64,000 nt of DNA from Coprinopsis marcescibilis. Taxonomy: Eukaryota; Basidiomycota; Agaricomycetes; Agaricales; Psathyrellaceae. Made by a program: the position numbers and the translations under genes. The notes under the pieces are model-generated. The model did not search any database, was not told the DNA's origin, and was given only the letters and a program-made list of their open reading frames with translations. The stretch is taken from NCBI GenBank assembly GCA_004369085.1, contig ML210221.1, forward strand, positions 62,001-126,000. The letters are read 5' to 3'. Shown piece by piece: positions 12,736-25,597 of this stretch (its first letter is position 1; every line of letters begins with the position of its first letter).

Positions 12736-14908
12736 TTAATAGTAAACATGTCGCTCCAAAAAGAAATCCAAGACGGATGCATCCGGAAAAGTACGCAAAA
12801 AGGTAAAATAAGCAATGAGTGTGCACAGACAAACCGTAACTGCTGTGAAAGGGAGAAGGGTGGCAAGTAACACAAGAAGGGAGCCCGAGGCCTCAGAGTT
12901 GAAATACTCTATGTTTGCTTTCAAAACGAGCTGTTTGAGAGTACTGCGGATGAGAATAGCACCCAAAATGAAAACGCATGACAGCCTCCATACGTACAGC
13001 GACTAGATTCAAAGGGAGAATTATCGTTACGATGGTCGTTACTTGCGAGATATCTGGCAAAGTAGGAATAAATGCAATAGCCATGGAAGTGCAATAAGAG
13101 CTACTTACAGCCACTGGTCATTACTGCAGTGCCTGCAGAGAAGGATAGCTGTTTAGATTTTTCCAAAGCTATACCTTGTTCCATTTGGAGTGAGAGGATG
13201 TCCAGCCTTTCGTCTATAGTTTCCATTTGGGACTGAAGTCCTTTAACTGCTTGTCGCAAGTCGCGGCACTCCTCCTGCGCAAAATCCTGGCCTTTTCTTG
13301 CAGAGCGTTGCAAGCCCTCCAAGAAGCTTATGGCCTTACTGAAGGAGGAGAGCAGATCCATATAATAAACGTGGTGCTCCCCAACGACGTGAATTTCTCT
13401 AAGCAGTGACATTTTCATCTCGGTCTCGTGTGGCTGACGCCCTTCCTTATCGAAGGTCAATTGGGAATAAAAGAGATGGGAGAGCTGCACCCCTACAAGG
13501 TTTAGGAGATGTTCGTCCAACGATTGCGCCGCCTCATCCCAGCTGTAAACGGCATACCAAAAAAAGAGCAATAGTGGTACCACTGGGCTTGCATCAGAGG
13601 ATAGATGTAGGTTGCGCTTCCAATAGTTATTGCACACTGAAGCGGAGGTATAGTAAAACGGGATTAGCGAAATATGGGGGCCTAGCCACAATAGGTAGTA
13701 TATTACTCTCACCAGCTAAATTGAACCTTGCGTTCATTTCCTTCGCCGTTGTTGTCGGAAACTTGACACTTGGGTGGTAGGAAATGACTGTGTTGGTACC
13801 ATGGGATTGATCCAAATGCACAGATACAAGGTCAGGAAGGAGTAAGTGATTGTCTGGAAGGTGTGAGTGTCTCGGATACCTAAGATAGGCACAAGCTACG
13901 CGCACTTGACGTTAAAATAAGAGGGTGATCCACAGACATCGACTGGGGAAGGAACTGGTCGGTATTCAAGGTCGGCACCAACGAAGCTGTGGAACTTGGA
14001 GGACCAAGTATACGACCCAGTAGCTCCATAGCGTCTGGCCTGGCACGTAAAAAGGGAATGATAATTGAAACATCTTGGAGAACCGAGGTCAATATCAGGC
14101 TTGTTTCCTCAGAGCCTCGGGCTTACGTTTGGTGGTATTCGATCCAGACTGGTCCGAGTCCTTTTGCGAAAGCACGGGAATCAAGTTCAACGATGACGCA
14201 AAGAAAGAAGGCTCGATGTTGTATCTGTAAGATAGCGATAACCCTAAATTGACGGCAGGAGAGTGGAAAACACAATTTTACCTTGTACCAAGCATTTGCA
14301 AGACGGGGCCTGACATGTTCTCAACGAAATAAACTCGAAATCCGCCGCTTGAGATGGAGTCCGACGTATCATTCTATAGGATAAACTTGCGCTCAGTTAC
14401 CCGATGCAACGGGCAATGGTAATCTGTCCCTTACCTCTGTGTCTATTAACTCTCTCCAGAGAAGATGTTCTTCTCCTTCATAGACCTCAATCGGGTCACG
14501 CTGGTTAAGGTTGTTTGTGTCGTATATGTACAGCTTGCAGTCCATAGTACGGTCATACTCGTGAATGGCCCCTTCCAATCCACTTCTTTTCTGCTGCATG
14601 GCGGTCCAGTTCGGGAAGGTCGATCGAGGATACTTACTCCAGCATTGACATGAGTCTGCTAGATGATCACACTGTCCCTCAAACTTATCATCTTCGACCG
14701 CTTGACTATCGAGATTGTCGGCGGCGTCCGTGACGTGATTTAAATAGTCGACATCGACCTCTAAACACGTCCGATTCAGTATGTTTGGCTTGTACGTATG
14801 GTAACTTATCATAATTACCGTCGCCGATGTCACTCCAGGGCCATGGAGCTGAAGGAAGTCCATGTCGGTGCTGTGGGCGAGGGAACCGCAAAAGACCCTG
14901 TCCATCAT
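12736..14908 (-). CDS. Probable multi-exon membrane protein, CorA-like architecture (model incomplete)
   Basis: Several open segments on the minus strand join into one plausible gene. An N-terminal region (about 14393-14700) has SKYPRSTFPNW and KRSGLEGAIHEYD. A central segment (13101-13712) has amphipathic helical sequence from FYSQLTFDKEG to LRQAVKGLQSQMETIDERL, which reads as coiled coil. Near 13080-13090 SMAIAFIP resembles the first membrane segment of CorA-type proteins. A C-terminal hydrophobic helix lies in GSLLVLLATLLPF (12736-12966). A long helical stalk followed by C-terminal membrane helices is the layout of CorA Mg2+ transporters and of the CorA-like proteins common in agaricomycetes. 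The GMN signature is not visible. Exact start and splice sites are unresolved, and it could be degraded. Confidence 0.4.
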
Positions 14909-14998
14909 CCGATTGCAGGGAAGATACGCTGGTTAGAGGGCTGACATGTGCAGGGTGGCGAACGGTGGAGAGAGTGACCTTCATTGGTGGAGACAGGT

Positions 14999-15211
14999 AG
15001 CCACTGGAAAGAGATGTGGCCCCGTCCGAGACCTTTCAAGGTCACTGGATCAAAATTGATGCAAGTCAGAACATATGTACAACGCGTGATCCACGTGTAG
15101 AATATTCAATATTATCAGCGTCTAGCAAGACTGGTAGACTGCAGCTGCCTCCATCTCGCCCAGGGCCACCGTTGCAAGGTTCCTGAACCCATCCATGGCT
15201 TCAGGTAGTGC
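14999..15211. other. Intergenic, nothing recognised
   Basis: Short spacer between the CorA-like candidate and the left edge of the duplicated permease segment. No coding signal seen. Confidence 0.4.
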
Positions 15212-16278
15212 CATTCAAGTACCATGAGGCCAATATTAAGCGCCTGTCTGACTTAGTTATTTTGCAGCGAATTAATCGTCTGTGTAGCGACTTAATCAGT
15301 CACTTTGTCAGGCTTACAGAGATATGGAAGTCTCTCGACGTTCTCTCCTGGTCGTGTCCGGTCGAGGTAAAGTCTTTGCGGTCCCCGAAGCAACTATCCA
15401 GGCGCCGAGCCGCCGCCCGCTTATTAGACATCACACCAAGAACGTTCAACTCGCCAATGCATTTTGGCCTGGATTTCATGCCCATTATGGACCGAAACGA
15501 AAACAAGTGAGGTGCATGAAGCGCTCAAGAATAATACATGCTGAACTAAAATACAATGAATCGAAGAGCAAACAGCGGAGAAGAAACAACAGCAACGGGA
15601 AATAGCACACGCAGCAGACATTATGACTACCAAAAAGATTATAAAATGAACACACGAGATACCCTCGATGACCCCTCAGAAGTTCTTGAGCAGCCTCTTC
15701 CACAATGGCGGCCTCACGCCCGTTCCATCATCCTTGACATAAACCAGCTCTTCTTTTATATTGTCCAAATCCTTCCTCCTGCCCACATCCAGTTTCTGCC
15801 ACTTCGTCTTATTCACAAACTTGAACACAAACATGATGATAGGGAAAAGCGGAAGAAGAATGTATACATCCACGAAAGCTCCGACATCGAAGGGTTGAAA
15901 GGTTGTCCATCCTTGAATAAACGACAAAAATACATTGGCACCAAGACCAAAGTAAGCGTTGTAGGGGTAGAAGAAGGATTGGAATGGGAGTTGCTCTGGT
16001 GTGCGGCCTTGCTACGCCCATGCCTTACGGAATCGGATGTGGGTGCACGAAATGGGGCCCCAAACTAAAAACGTCGACACGCCGCTGAGGTTGACGACGT
16101 AGCTATATGCCACGGATGCACCAGTCGGGATGTTCATCAACGCCAGAGCTCCGAAGAGGTTGGTAAAGATGATAGCGTTGACCGAGGACGGCAGCCCAAA
16201 TGATGAAGTAGTTCCAACCAAACGCGACACCAAATGCCTGGTCCACAAACCGGTCAGAGAGATGGGTAAACGCGCCTC
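15212..16278. repeat. Segmental duplication, copy 1 (partner at 27819-29600)
   Basis: The sequence from the CAAGTACCAT point near 15212 through the permease 3' region matches 27819 onward with frequent substitutions and small indels. Homology includes the 3' flank (GCGCCTGTCTGAC, GCCGAGCCGCCGCCCGC) and the permease coding strand. It stops at about 16278, just after the codons for GGAFTHL. An internal stretch corresponding to about 28802-29496 is missing here. Confidence 0.9.
15676..16278 (-). pseudogene. Truncated, internally deleted amino-acid permease copy
   Basis: A relic of the intact permease at 28279-29898. The C-terminus is readable (VYVKDDGTGVRPPLWKRLL, stop at 15676), as is the segment NAIIFTNLFGALALMN. 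Between GWNYFIIWAAV and NAIIFTNL about 230 codons are deleted. Reading frames shift between segments, and the N-terminal third is absent. At its 5' side it abuts the 3' end of a NACHT relic. It cannot encode a working 12-helix carrier. Confidence 0.9.
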
Positions 16279-16388
16279 CGGACGGTGTCGTATGTTCGTG
16301 CCACCTCCTTTGATCGAGCTTCACCGAGAAACGCTGCAAGTAACCTCAATGATCAGAAAATTCATTGATGAAAGGACAGACGAAACTC

Positions 16389-17911
16389 TTACCACAACCG
16401 CTTTGTGAAGCTTACGATATCGGGCGTCATTCCTGTCCAAGCAGTCATCTCGAGAAAGGTTCTCGGATCCAACAGCAGGATCTCGCGCAAGAGTTGCATG
16501 TGGGATCTTTCAACCAACGAGACCCAATGCGCAATCACCCTGCTTGCATCCAAGTGCCGGACCATTCGTGGGTTCCGGATTTTGTTTGATGGCCCACAGA
16601 GCGAGGTGCGAGAGCTTCGGGTGATGTTCATCGCAGACCGATCGAGATGGCGAGGGTGCATGAGTGGTGACAAAATCTCTCGCGGAGAGACGGAGAAGGC
16701 GGATTGGTTGTCCATAGAGTAGTGCTGGAGGAGAGGCCGTATGCAGATGAAAACCCTGTCCACGTCGTCTATGATGATCCCGTCCCGGCCATAGATAGAT
16801 GCTAAACCGCTGATCGATAAAGGCTGCATCCGTGTAACGATGGGCGGATGACGTTGCATTTGACTCCGAATCGAAGGTCTTGTCCGCATGAGTTTGGAAA
16901 GGATTTGCGGGTAGAGGTCTTGTAGCTTCTTGGTGGCATCTTGTCCCGCTTGCCAATGTGCATTCTTGGTGCACACAATGTCGCGAAGTTCTGCGGGTGC
17001 ATCAAAGGAGTTGTCGAGGTAGTTGAAACTTGAGGACCGTTGCCGCCCAGATGAACGTGCCCTCCGTTCTGACATGAATCCTGTGCAGTTCTTGATGAAC
17101 CGACTTTCCGTACGGCGACATTGCCAATCGGGAGTTGATGTACACCTTGACGTCGCCGTGATCGTTTTCTCCAGTGAGGGAACGGGAGAAACGCGTGGTG
17201 AGTTCGGTCCTCCAGGTACTGCATTATCCGTGTTTCTGGTCGAGCGGTAATGTTGATGCGAAAGCAGGATGGGAGTTGTGTGATGGGGTCACGAAAAAGC
17301 TCCTGAATGACAGTGTTTGGTTCACAACGATGAACAGGCGATTGGTGGACGACGCGTTCGAATTGCAGTATGACCGGTGCTGACGCCAGGGTACCGTGTT
17401 CAAGGATTGAATATCGAATGGCCAGTTCGTCGCGTAACATTCTCCCTGCACAGACCGCGAATGAGCAAAGCCATAAAATTGTTGGGAGTGGATTGCTGGT
17501 CCATTTGGTTGAAGAAAGATGAAGTGACCATGTTTGTCCGCTTCCTGGCGAAACGTATGCACCAGTGCCGACTTTCCACTCCCCGCTGCATCCTCGGTGA
17601 CCAAGGCATTTGCCATTGTATCTTCTGCCTCGGTCCATGACGAGATTTCCGCGAGACGGGTCGACCATGTTCCGGCAAAACATGTGCGGGAAGGATCCCA
17701 AGAGCAGCCTCTGAGATCGGACAACCGCCGTAAGGATGCCTGCATCCCTAGATAAGAACCTGCGCGATTTGAGATCAGCGAGGACACGAAAAAAGAGGAT
17801 AATCGGCGTACTCAATGGATGTTGGTGGACGTGAGTGACGTTCGCATCGTGCATTTGACGTTGCTGGCTGCCCGAGAGTCTTTCTAAACCACCCAAGTAA
17901 GTTGATTTCAT
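16389..17911 (-). pseudogene. NACHT NLR relic (frameshifted)
   Basis: Sequence related to the NACHT exon of the 22.7-24.5 kb gene, but split over several frames. One frame carries the P-loop region as DAAGSGKSALVHTF. Another carries ELRDIVCTKNAHW, ILSKLMRTRPS and LSISGLASIYGRDG, matching winged-helix positions of the intact gene. The end of homology coincides with the exon-1 donor of the intact gene (GTAAGA still present at about 16390), after which permease relic sequence follows instead of the TPR exon. Multiple frameshifts rule out a single product. Confidence 0.8.
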
Positions 17912-18110
17912 ATATTTAATCGACTGATTCGCGTTTACTGACCATTGTGTGTGTGTCTTCCTTTCCGTCTGCCTTCCAGGTCAAGCTAGCCCTTTGAATA
18001 TCTAACCAGAATTACCCAGTCAGTTCAGCGCAAGACAGATCCTTACTTACTGATTGTGTTTGGTGCTCATAGTCAAATCATAGTTTGCTGGACGAAAGGA
18101 AGGGACGAGT
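17890..18110. repeat. Duplicated NLR 5' flank, copy 1 (partner 26770-27000)
   Basis: The two segments share CTTCCTTTCCGTCTGCC, CTAACCAGAA..ACCCAGTCAG and TTACTGATTG with similar spacing. Both lie directly upstream of NACHT relics. They look like copies of one ancestral 5' region. Confidence 0.75.
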
Positions 18111-19960
18111 CACGACGGTGGCATTGCGCCGAAGAAGGCAAGACGGCGACGCTCTGAGAATTCAGGGATTCGGCATTTTCCGACCGTGGTCTTGGACTGT
18201 CCGTCATCCCACTGCCAGGCTCCAGCCCTTCTTATTTCTGAGGCTTCGCCAGTCGAATGCCATTGAACAATCTAATTCGTTACATTCTATCAAATCCTCA
18301 ATTATATACACGACTTTTTTCACGACCTCACCTTCCAGACGGTCCCTCAAATCTATCCAGGAAGATGTTCGAATAATGTGGGCAGTAGCGAGCTAGCGAA
18401 CCACTGTAGGTTGACATATATACCAGGGATAGGTTGCCCACCCGGACCCAGCGTAGTTGATCGATAACCTGCACAGAAAGCGGATTTCAACCCTCACAAT
18501 CCTCTCCGCACGCTCCCGGAAATGATTCTGTCCTCAGAGGGAATATACTTACCAGTAAGCATCCATGACCACCACGCCTCGATATCCACAGCGTCCCGTG
18601 CAACCTCCAGGACAGCCACCTGTGTGATGCAGAACCCGACGTGTTCGAACTCGAAGATGAATCAAAGGTCCTAGAGGGGCATAATACCGCAAGGCGACAG
18701 GGGGTCAATATCACATCTGGTGCTTCCAATGCGTCGATACGTCAAATTCCCGTTCGAGTGGATATAGAGTCATTCTAGAAGGGGGACAAGAGGCGTCTAT
18801 ATCACCGGTTTCCCCGACTACAACAAGCTTACAGGAATTTACGACCGATCCTGGCTCAACACCTCTACCTCAATCCCGAGTCACCACAAGCACATCTATA
18901 TTTATTCTATAAAGCCTTTCCCGAAGGCAACTAATACGGGTGGGCCATTGGACAGCTAACCTTTTCCGTGGGTACCACTTGGACGAAAAGGCCCTCCTCT
19001 CGGCTACGACGCTCGAGTTGGATTCTACAACGAGGCATGTCTCGATGGGTAGAAGATGTCCAGCACCGGTGGCAGTTGATGATTGAGAAGAGCAACGACG
19101 TGGGTCATGCTCAGAGGCTGGGGCGTATACGATCGACAAAGGATTCGGCGGGACGGGAAGGGCGCTCATTCGAGCGTACCTTCCTAGGCATGAAGATTTC
19201 TGCAAGAAGCGCTCCCCTTGGAAAGAGATCCAACCTTTTCAGTGGAAATTTTAGAATCAGCCAGTCATTTGGAAGTACAATAAAGTATATGAGGTTTGGA
19301 TTCGTTCTTCTAGGGAGGTGTTATCATTCTCACCGACAGTATTATGAACAGGACCCCCTTCCGGGTCGATCTAATCATCCAGACGTGATGTACCCCCGAC
19401 TGATGACTCTAGGTCTGGATGCCTACGACCAGATGGGATTAGTGAACATTCTTTCCCGCTGTTCCTCACACTAACAAGGCTGCATATTAGCACTCCACTG
19501 GTGACTGTTTGCACATCATGTCGGGAGCGGGAGTGCTCAAGGGGTATTACACAGTCATACTACATTTGGCACCTCATTACCCGAGAGATTTAGTAGGACG
19601 CTTGTTTTAGTTCTTGCCTAGGAGGGGTCGGACTGCATTCCATTCTGTAAGCCATGAATATTGTTGTTCCGTGTGGTGATCCCGTTAGTCTGAGGATAGC
19701 ATCACGATTCATCTAGATGTTCATCTCGTTACTAAATATGACTATGCGTTCAAATAACTGAAGAAATTTGTATATTCTTCTTAGTCTTCTTTCACAATAG
19801 TCAGAAAGGACCTTTGTCTGAAGGCTGAGAACATGGCCGATTTAACAGTGCAAAATACAAAGCAAATGGTATAATCGTACACTCTACATTCTTGGTACAT
19901 TTGGTTTCACGGCTGGTATACAAAATTGAAAAGGTAGGTACGTACAACAGTCCAAATCAT
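18111..19960. other. Gene-free stretch, nothing recognised
   Basis: About 1.85 kb with only short unsupported open frames on both strands. No homologous protein, RNA gene or clear repeat seen. The right part is the 3' flank of the NACHT-TPR gene. Confidence 0.45.
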
Positions 19961-22900
19961 TTAAATTTCCGTCGAGCAAACACCCGCAAGTCTCTCCAAC
20001 AGCTGGTGACATTCCTGCAACTCCCGGCTGTACGATGCGTCCTCAGGCTCCAATGACAATAGCCGCCGGTATATGATGATCGCGCTCTTGAGAGTGACGG
20101 TAGCTTCATTTCCGCGGCCGAGGCCAACAAGTGATTCGGCGTAGGTTTTGTGCAGGATACTAGAGGTGGAGTCAGATATCTTGTAGGCCTCCCCTTCGAT
20201 ACCTTGGTGGCAAATTTCTAGACCCTCCAAAACAGGCGGGAGGGCATCCTCGTAACGCCCGCAATTGTTCAAGGAGTACGCCATGGTGTCCAGCGATGTT
20301 GCCAGGTTATTTAAAAATGTTTTTGGGTCCTCCAGGGCCAGTCGGCGATATATATTGACCGACTCTTCTGCTGGCTTAAGAGCTTCGGGTTCTCGACCGG
20401 GAATGTGAGCAAGGTACCATGCATGGCTATTTAATGCAGATGCCAAAAGAGGTTCATAAGTGGCACGATTGCGGACTGCCAGCCTACGGCGGACATCCAC
20501 GCATTCCTTTACAACCGGGACAGCTTCGCTGTAGCGGCCACAGCTGTTAAGTCGTAGGGCCAGCTTATGGAGCGACTCCGCCAGACCTGCGTCAAAGCTC
20601 TGTGGGTCCTCGCATGCCAAACGACGTCGAATCTTGACAGCCTCTTGAACAGGCTCGATGGATTCTGTCAACGTGGTGGATGACTTGGAGAGGTAGAAGG
20701 CATAGTCCTGGAGGGAGCTGGCTAGAGACACGCTGTATGTTGCTGGATCTGTTTCTGCCAGTTTACGGTGGGTGTCAACGGATTCCTTCATAGTCAGGGC
20801 AGCATCGCTGTGACGGCCACATCTGCCTAGACACCAGGCCAGGTTATGTATCGACTGGACCAGATGTGCGTCAAAGCCCTGTGGGTCCTCGCGTGCCAAC
20901 CGACGTCGAATCTCCACAGCTTCTTGAGCAGGCTCGACCGATTCCGCCAGCGTGGTGGGTGACCTGGAAAGATATATGGCATAGTTGTGGAGGGAGTCGG
21001 CGAGAGATGCTTCGTATGTCGCTGGATCGCTTTCTGCCAACCTGCGGCGGATGTCCACAGATTCCTTTACAATCAGAACAGCGTTACTGTTGCAGTTGCA
21101 ATTGGCAAGGCCAGCGGACAGGCTGTAGAGCGAATCCGCCAGACCTGCGTCAAATCTCTGTGGGTCCTCGCGTGCCAATCGGCGTCGAATCTCCACAGCC
21201 TCTTGACCAGGCTCGATGGATTCCTCCAACGTGGTGGGTGACTTGGAAAGGCAGAAGGCGTAGGCATGGAGGGATTCTGCGAGAGAAACTTCGTATTTTG
21301 CTGGATTCTCTTCTGACAACCTGCGGCGGATGTCCACAGATTCCTTTACAACCACGACTGCGCTGCTGTGGCGGTTGCAGTTGACTAGGCAAGCAGCCAG
21401 GTTGTGGAGCGAATCCGCCAGATCGTCAAAGCTCTGTGGGTCCTCGCGTACCAACCGGCGTCGGATCTCCACAGCCTCTTGACCAGGCTCGACCGATTCC
21501 GCCAGCCTGGTGGGTGACCTGGAAAGATATATGGCATAGTTGTGGAGGGAGTCGGCGAGAGATGCTTCGTATGTCGCTGGATCTCTCTCTGCCAGGCTGC
21601 GGTAGATATCCACGCATTCCTTTGCGAGTTTGACAGCTTCGCTGTAGCGGCTGCAATCGGCCAGGTCATTGGACAGGTTGTGGAGTGAATCCGCCAAATC
21701 TGCGTTATTGCTTTGTGGGTCCTCGTTTGCCAAACGGCGGCGAATCTCCATAGCCTCCTGACCATGCGCGACCGATTCCGCCAACGTGGTGGGTGACTTG
21801 GAAAGATAAATGGCATGGGCATGGAGGGAACTGGACAACGCTGATTCATATGCTGTGGGATCTGTTTCTGCGAGCTTGCGACGAATTTCCAGCGATTCCT
21901 TTGAGGGTGGGACTGCATCGCTGTCGCGGCCGCACTGGGAGAGATGCCAAGCAAGCCGGTGAAGTGAGTGTGCAAGATCAGGACTGCAGTAAGAGGCGTG
22001 CTTCTCTACAAGCCGACCCTGAATCATCACGGCTTCCTCCCCTAACGCTACCGCTTCCGTTGCTTTCCCAACCTCAACAAGACAGACCCCATACTCCAGG
22101 AGAACACTGGCCAGAGGACCCTCAAACCTGTCTGGATTACTGCTTGCCAACCAGCGGCGGAGTTTGGTGCTTTCCTGAATGTAGGTAATTGCTTCACTGT
22201 GACGTTGGCGACGCGTCAGATTTGACCCTGCCCGGTGTAGTGTCGTAGCCAGGTGAACACGAAAAATGTCAGGCTGAACAGCTTCCAGCTCACGAAAGGT
22301 ATCGATGGCCTTCAGGTCCACTTCGTGGGATTCCGCGGAGCGGCGTAGTTTGTGCAGGATTCGGCTTTGTAATAACAGGGCCGACCCTAATACTGGATTC
22401 GCCATATTATGACTGGTTGAGGTCAATCGACGGGTAATGGCGAGTGCTTCTTCTGCAACCACGAGTCCTTCCTTTGAACGAAGGCGGGCGGAGTGCAACC
22501 ATGAAAGTCTGAGTAGGCCCGCAGCGTACTCGAGCTCCATAGGCGGCTCTGCTCGGCTCGGAGCACATTGTCGATAAAGTCGGATCGCCTCCTCCATCAG
22601 GACCAAGGACTTGTCTTGTGGGTATAAACAGGCCGCCATTGCGAAGTACGTTTTCATCGTCTCCCTTATGCCTTCCAAGGTAAAGACCGCACTGCGGAGT
22701 GTCTATTAAGAGGATTTGGTCAACAAGTCAAATGCCGCGTAGGGATTGAAGACTTACCAACGCTTTCTTTCTCAAGGAGACTATATCAACGATTGCGCCC
22801 ATGGAAGCGCTGGCCTCGAGTAGGCAGCAAGGGTTTTCAACGACGGTTTCATACAAAAGCGCGCCGTGGGGTTCATTCGCGATTTCCTTTGGCACTGAAA

Positions 22901-24521
22901 GTTCATGTTCGCCCACGTGGCGACATGCGTACCACAGGTGTTCAAGGGCTACCTCCATTGAGAGTCTTGGGATCCTCGGTGCTGCCTCTGTAAAATCCCA
23001 GACCCAGTCACCTTCAGTGAACCCGAGGGTCGGGACATGTGTAGGGGCGAGCTCTTTCTTGATGGTCAGCAGTGAGAGTCGCGAGAGGAACAAGTGGTGA
23101 ACGTCGAGATCTATATAACAGGGTGGCGGGGCGTTTCGCGTCAGGAACTCCTGAACAGAAAGATGGAGAAGCCGAACGGGCCTTCGAGGAGTGTCTCGGG
23201 AGTAATCCTGCAGCAAAGGTCGGATGAAAGTGCAGATCCTGTGGATGTCTTCCTCTGCGATCCCATCCGGCGCGTAGAGGGCAGCCAAGCCGCGGACAGA
23301 CAGCGGCTCCATCAGGGTGACGAGGGCTCCCATCACAACATTGTACTTCTCCACAAATCTACGATCCGTCCACTGCAGCTTGGATAAGATGTGCGCATAA
23401 AGTGACTCCAGCTTCTTCGTGGACGTTTCTGACTCCATCCAATGGCTGCTTGCCCCTTTCACGATGTCGGCGAGCTCTGCGGGAGGATTGTAAGACCCAT
23501 CGATATGGTTGAGGACCGTTTCGGCCCACAGGAACAACCCCTCGCACTTGGAAACGAATTCATCAAGCAACTCTGGGGATATCCTTGCGCAGTAGTTTGT
23601 TTTCGATAATCGCAGTTGGGTGTATGTTCGGACATCTTGAGAGCTCGAGCCCCCCGCCAGCAAACGGGAGAACATATGGATATGGGGCTGGCCCTCGAGG
23701 TGCTGCATTACTTGTGGAACGGGGCGAGTAGTAAGGACGAATTTGAAGGTGACGGGGAGGCGGGGGACGTAGTCTCGAAGAAATCCCAGCAACACTTTAT
23801 CGGATTGTTCATCGAGAGAATCAATGCCCACAACGAATGTGCGATCGGTGGAGAGTAAGGGAATGATGGGAATGACCAGGCCTTCAAATTGTACAATGGC
23901 CGACGAGGAGGCCAACGCAGGCTTTTCAACGATTAATCGTCCGATACGTTGCTCGATCTGCGGGTTGAGGCTGCACAGGCCACGGATGAACACGGCCATG
24001 AAGTCCTCAGATGTCAACTGTTGGCCCATTTGGCTGAAGAAGAACGATGCCACAAGGAGACCGCTGTCGTCCATCCTTTTGCAAATCGTATGTGCCAATG
24101 CAGACTTTCCACTCCCAGCCGGCCCCCCAACCACCAGCACCCGCTCGGCTTGTTCGGATGGGACATTGTTGTCGACGGATCTAGTTGCCCACGACGATAT
24201 CTCCTCAAGGTGCGCGATCCGCGTCCCTTCTGAACAAACGCGCATTATATCCCAGTGGCAACGTTTTGGGTCTGGTAAGCGTCTTAACGCTTCTTGGAGT
24301 TTGATGCCAGCTGCAGAGTCTGCACCTAAATCGATCCCTTCAGCCCAAGTAGTCAAATCGATCGAACACAGCTCACTGTGATAATGTATCTCCTGTCTTT
24401 CTACAGCCTGCGCATTGATAACAACGTCGTTCAGCATGACATGGGACGATTTAGAGAAGATCTCTATGCCTAGTTTATCTAAATGATTAGCTACAAGGGA
24501 GCTATTCCATTCTGAAATCAC
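19961..24521 (-). CDS. NACHT-TPR NLR-like protein (5' end not fully resolved)
   Basis: Putative cytosolic receptor/NTPase of the agaricomycete NLR class. Exon 22758-24521 carries pre-NACHT sequence (LQEALRRLPD, HLEEISSWA), P-loop GGPAGSGKSAL, Walker B VVGIDSLDEQS, sensor VLTTRPVPQ and a winged-helix-like end (LLHLSVQEFLTR). A 55-nt intron (22703-22757) joins in phase (KKAL|TLRS) to exon 19961-22702. That exon holds 914 codons, almost entirely tetratricopeptide repeats of the kinesin-light-chain type (recurring AVEIRRRLA, DSLHNLA, ESVDIRRRLAE), ending at LLERLAGVCSTEI. Upstream, an exon around 24540-24620 (YYPRLIDYEVEQRSLEVF) probably belongs to it, but the joining intron would be only about 30 nt, so the start is uncertain. 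The combined length of about 1,500 residues is normal for this class. Confidence 0.88.
20600..21900. repeat. Internal DNA repeat encoding paired TPRs
   Basis: Tandem units of about 282 bp (two TPRs, 94 codons). The stretch at about 20932-21030 is nearly identical to 21492-21592, two units (about 560 bp) away. Other units are more diverged. This indicates recent unequal exchange or gene conversion within the TPR array. Confidence 0.85.
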
Positions 24522-24759
24522 TATCGCTTACCCGCTTTTGCTGAGCCTTGGCCGCGCAGACCACCTTTCAAAGACCTCCAGAGACCTCTGCTCAACTTCG
24601 TAGTCGATGAGCCGGGGGTAGTATCTGGGTACAACAATCAGTGATTTTCGTCCACAATTTCTTGGAGGCCCATACCGGCGTTCTTGGTATCTGCAGTGTG
24701 GGCGCTCAATACTCCTCACAAAGATGAGTCAAAACACCAACGAAACACGTACCTCCTAT

Positions 24760-25250
24760 TCAAATCTGCGTACGAGCACTGGCTTTTCCATCGTCTCGCG
24801 GGCTTGCTCGTGTTGTCTTCAACATCATGATCTCTCACGCTGGGCCTCTCGTAGTAAGCCCACAGAGAGAGTAAATAGCGCTGTTGAGCTCTAATCTAGT
24901 GTGCAGTAAGGGTGGATGCGGCCGGATGGACAAAATATTCAAGGGAGCTCAATGCGTAAGGCTAAGGAGGTTTCTTGTCCTGCTTCACAGCCTCCCTGAT
25001 TCGGATTGCAATTTACATATATCAATTTCAAATGAGTTCATGACCTCAAAGCTCAAGTAAATAGCTATTATTTCATGACCATGCAGAAAATTGTGCAAGC
25101 AACAGCAAATCTCTGGTGGCAGACACGGCAAAGGCAAAGTAAAACCCATAGAAGGACAGCAACCAAGCTCCCAAGCTATTTTCAAGGTTTTATCTGACTT
25201 TCGTTGATTTGTATATACTAATTCAATGCCATCACCGCACCCTTGGGTTT
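24760..25250. other. Probable 5' region of NACHT-TPR gene, otherwise empty
   Basis: Contains candidate upstream start codons on the minus strand near 24830, none joining convincingly to the NACHT exon. No other coding signal recognised. Confidence 0.35.
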
Positions 25251-25597
25251 AATTCACCGCAACGCCATTCTTCCATACAAATCCAGATTCTCCAGCAGCA
25301 TACGCACCACAACCAACCACTTCCTCCGCGATTCCGCAGTAACGCAGGCTTGGCCGCGCCTGGATGCTTGTTGGAAAACCCTCGAGATCACAAGCCCGGT
25401 TGTAGAGCCTGCTGGCTAGCGATAATACGCATGATTGTGCAACGAGTTCTCTAGGACGGGGATCAAACACCACATCATGGACCCTAGCCGTCGACGAACT
25501 TGTGTCCGCCAAATCCGAATCCGAATGATCGTAACACTCACATGCGTAGAGGGAGCGAGCCATGCTGCACAGCGTCGACACCTCCCTCTGTCAATCC

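Noticed and set aside
18870..19474. Overlapping frames of 111 and 168 codons
   Set aside because: No recognisable protein and no splice support; the area flanks duplicated relics and is probably non-coding.
20866..21384. 172-codon plus-strand frame rich in Cys, Arg and Trp
   Set aside because: Mirror of the TPR repeat; its periodicity comes from the repeat on the minus strand.
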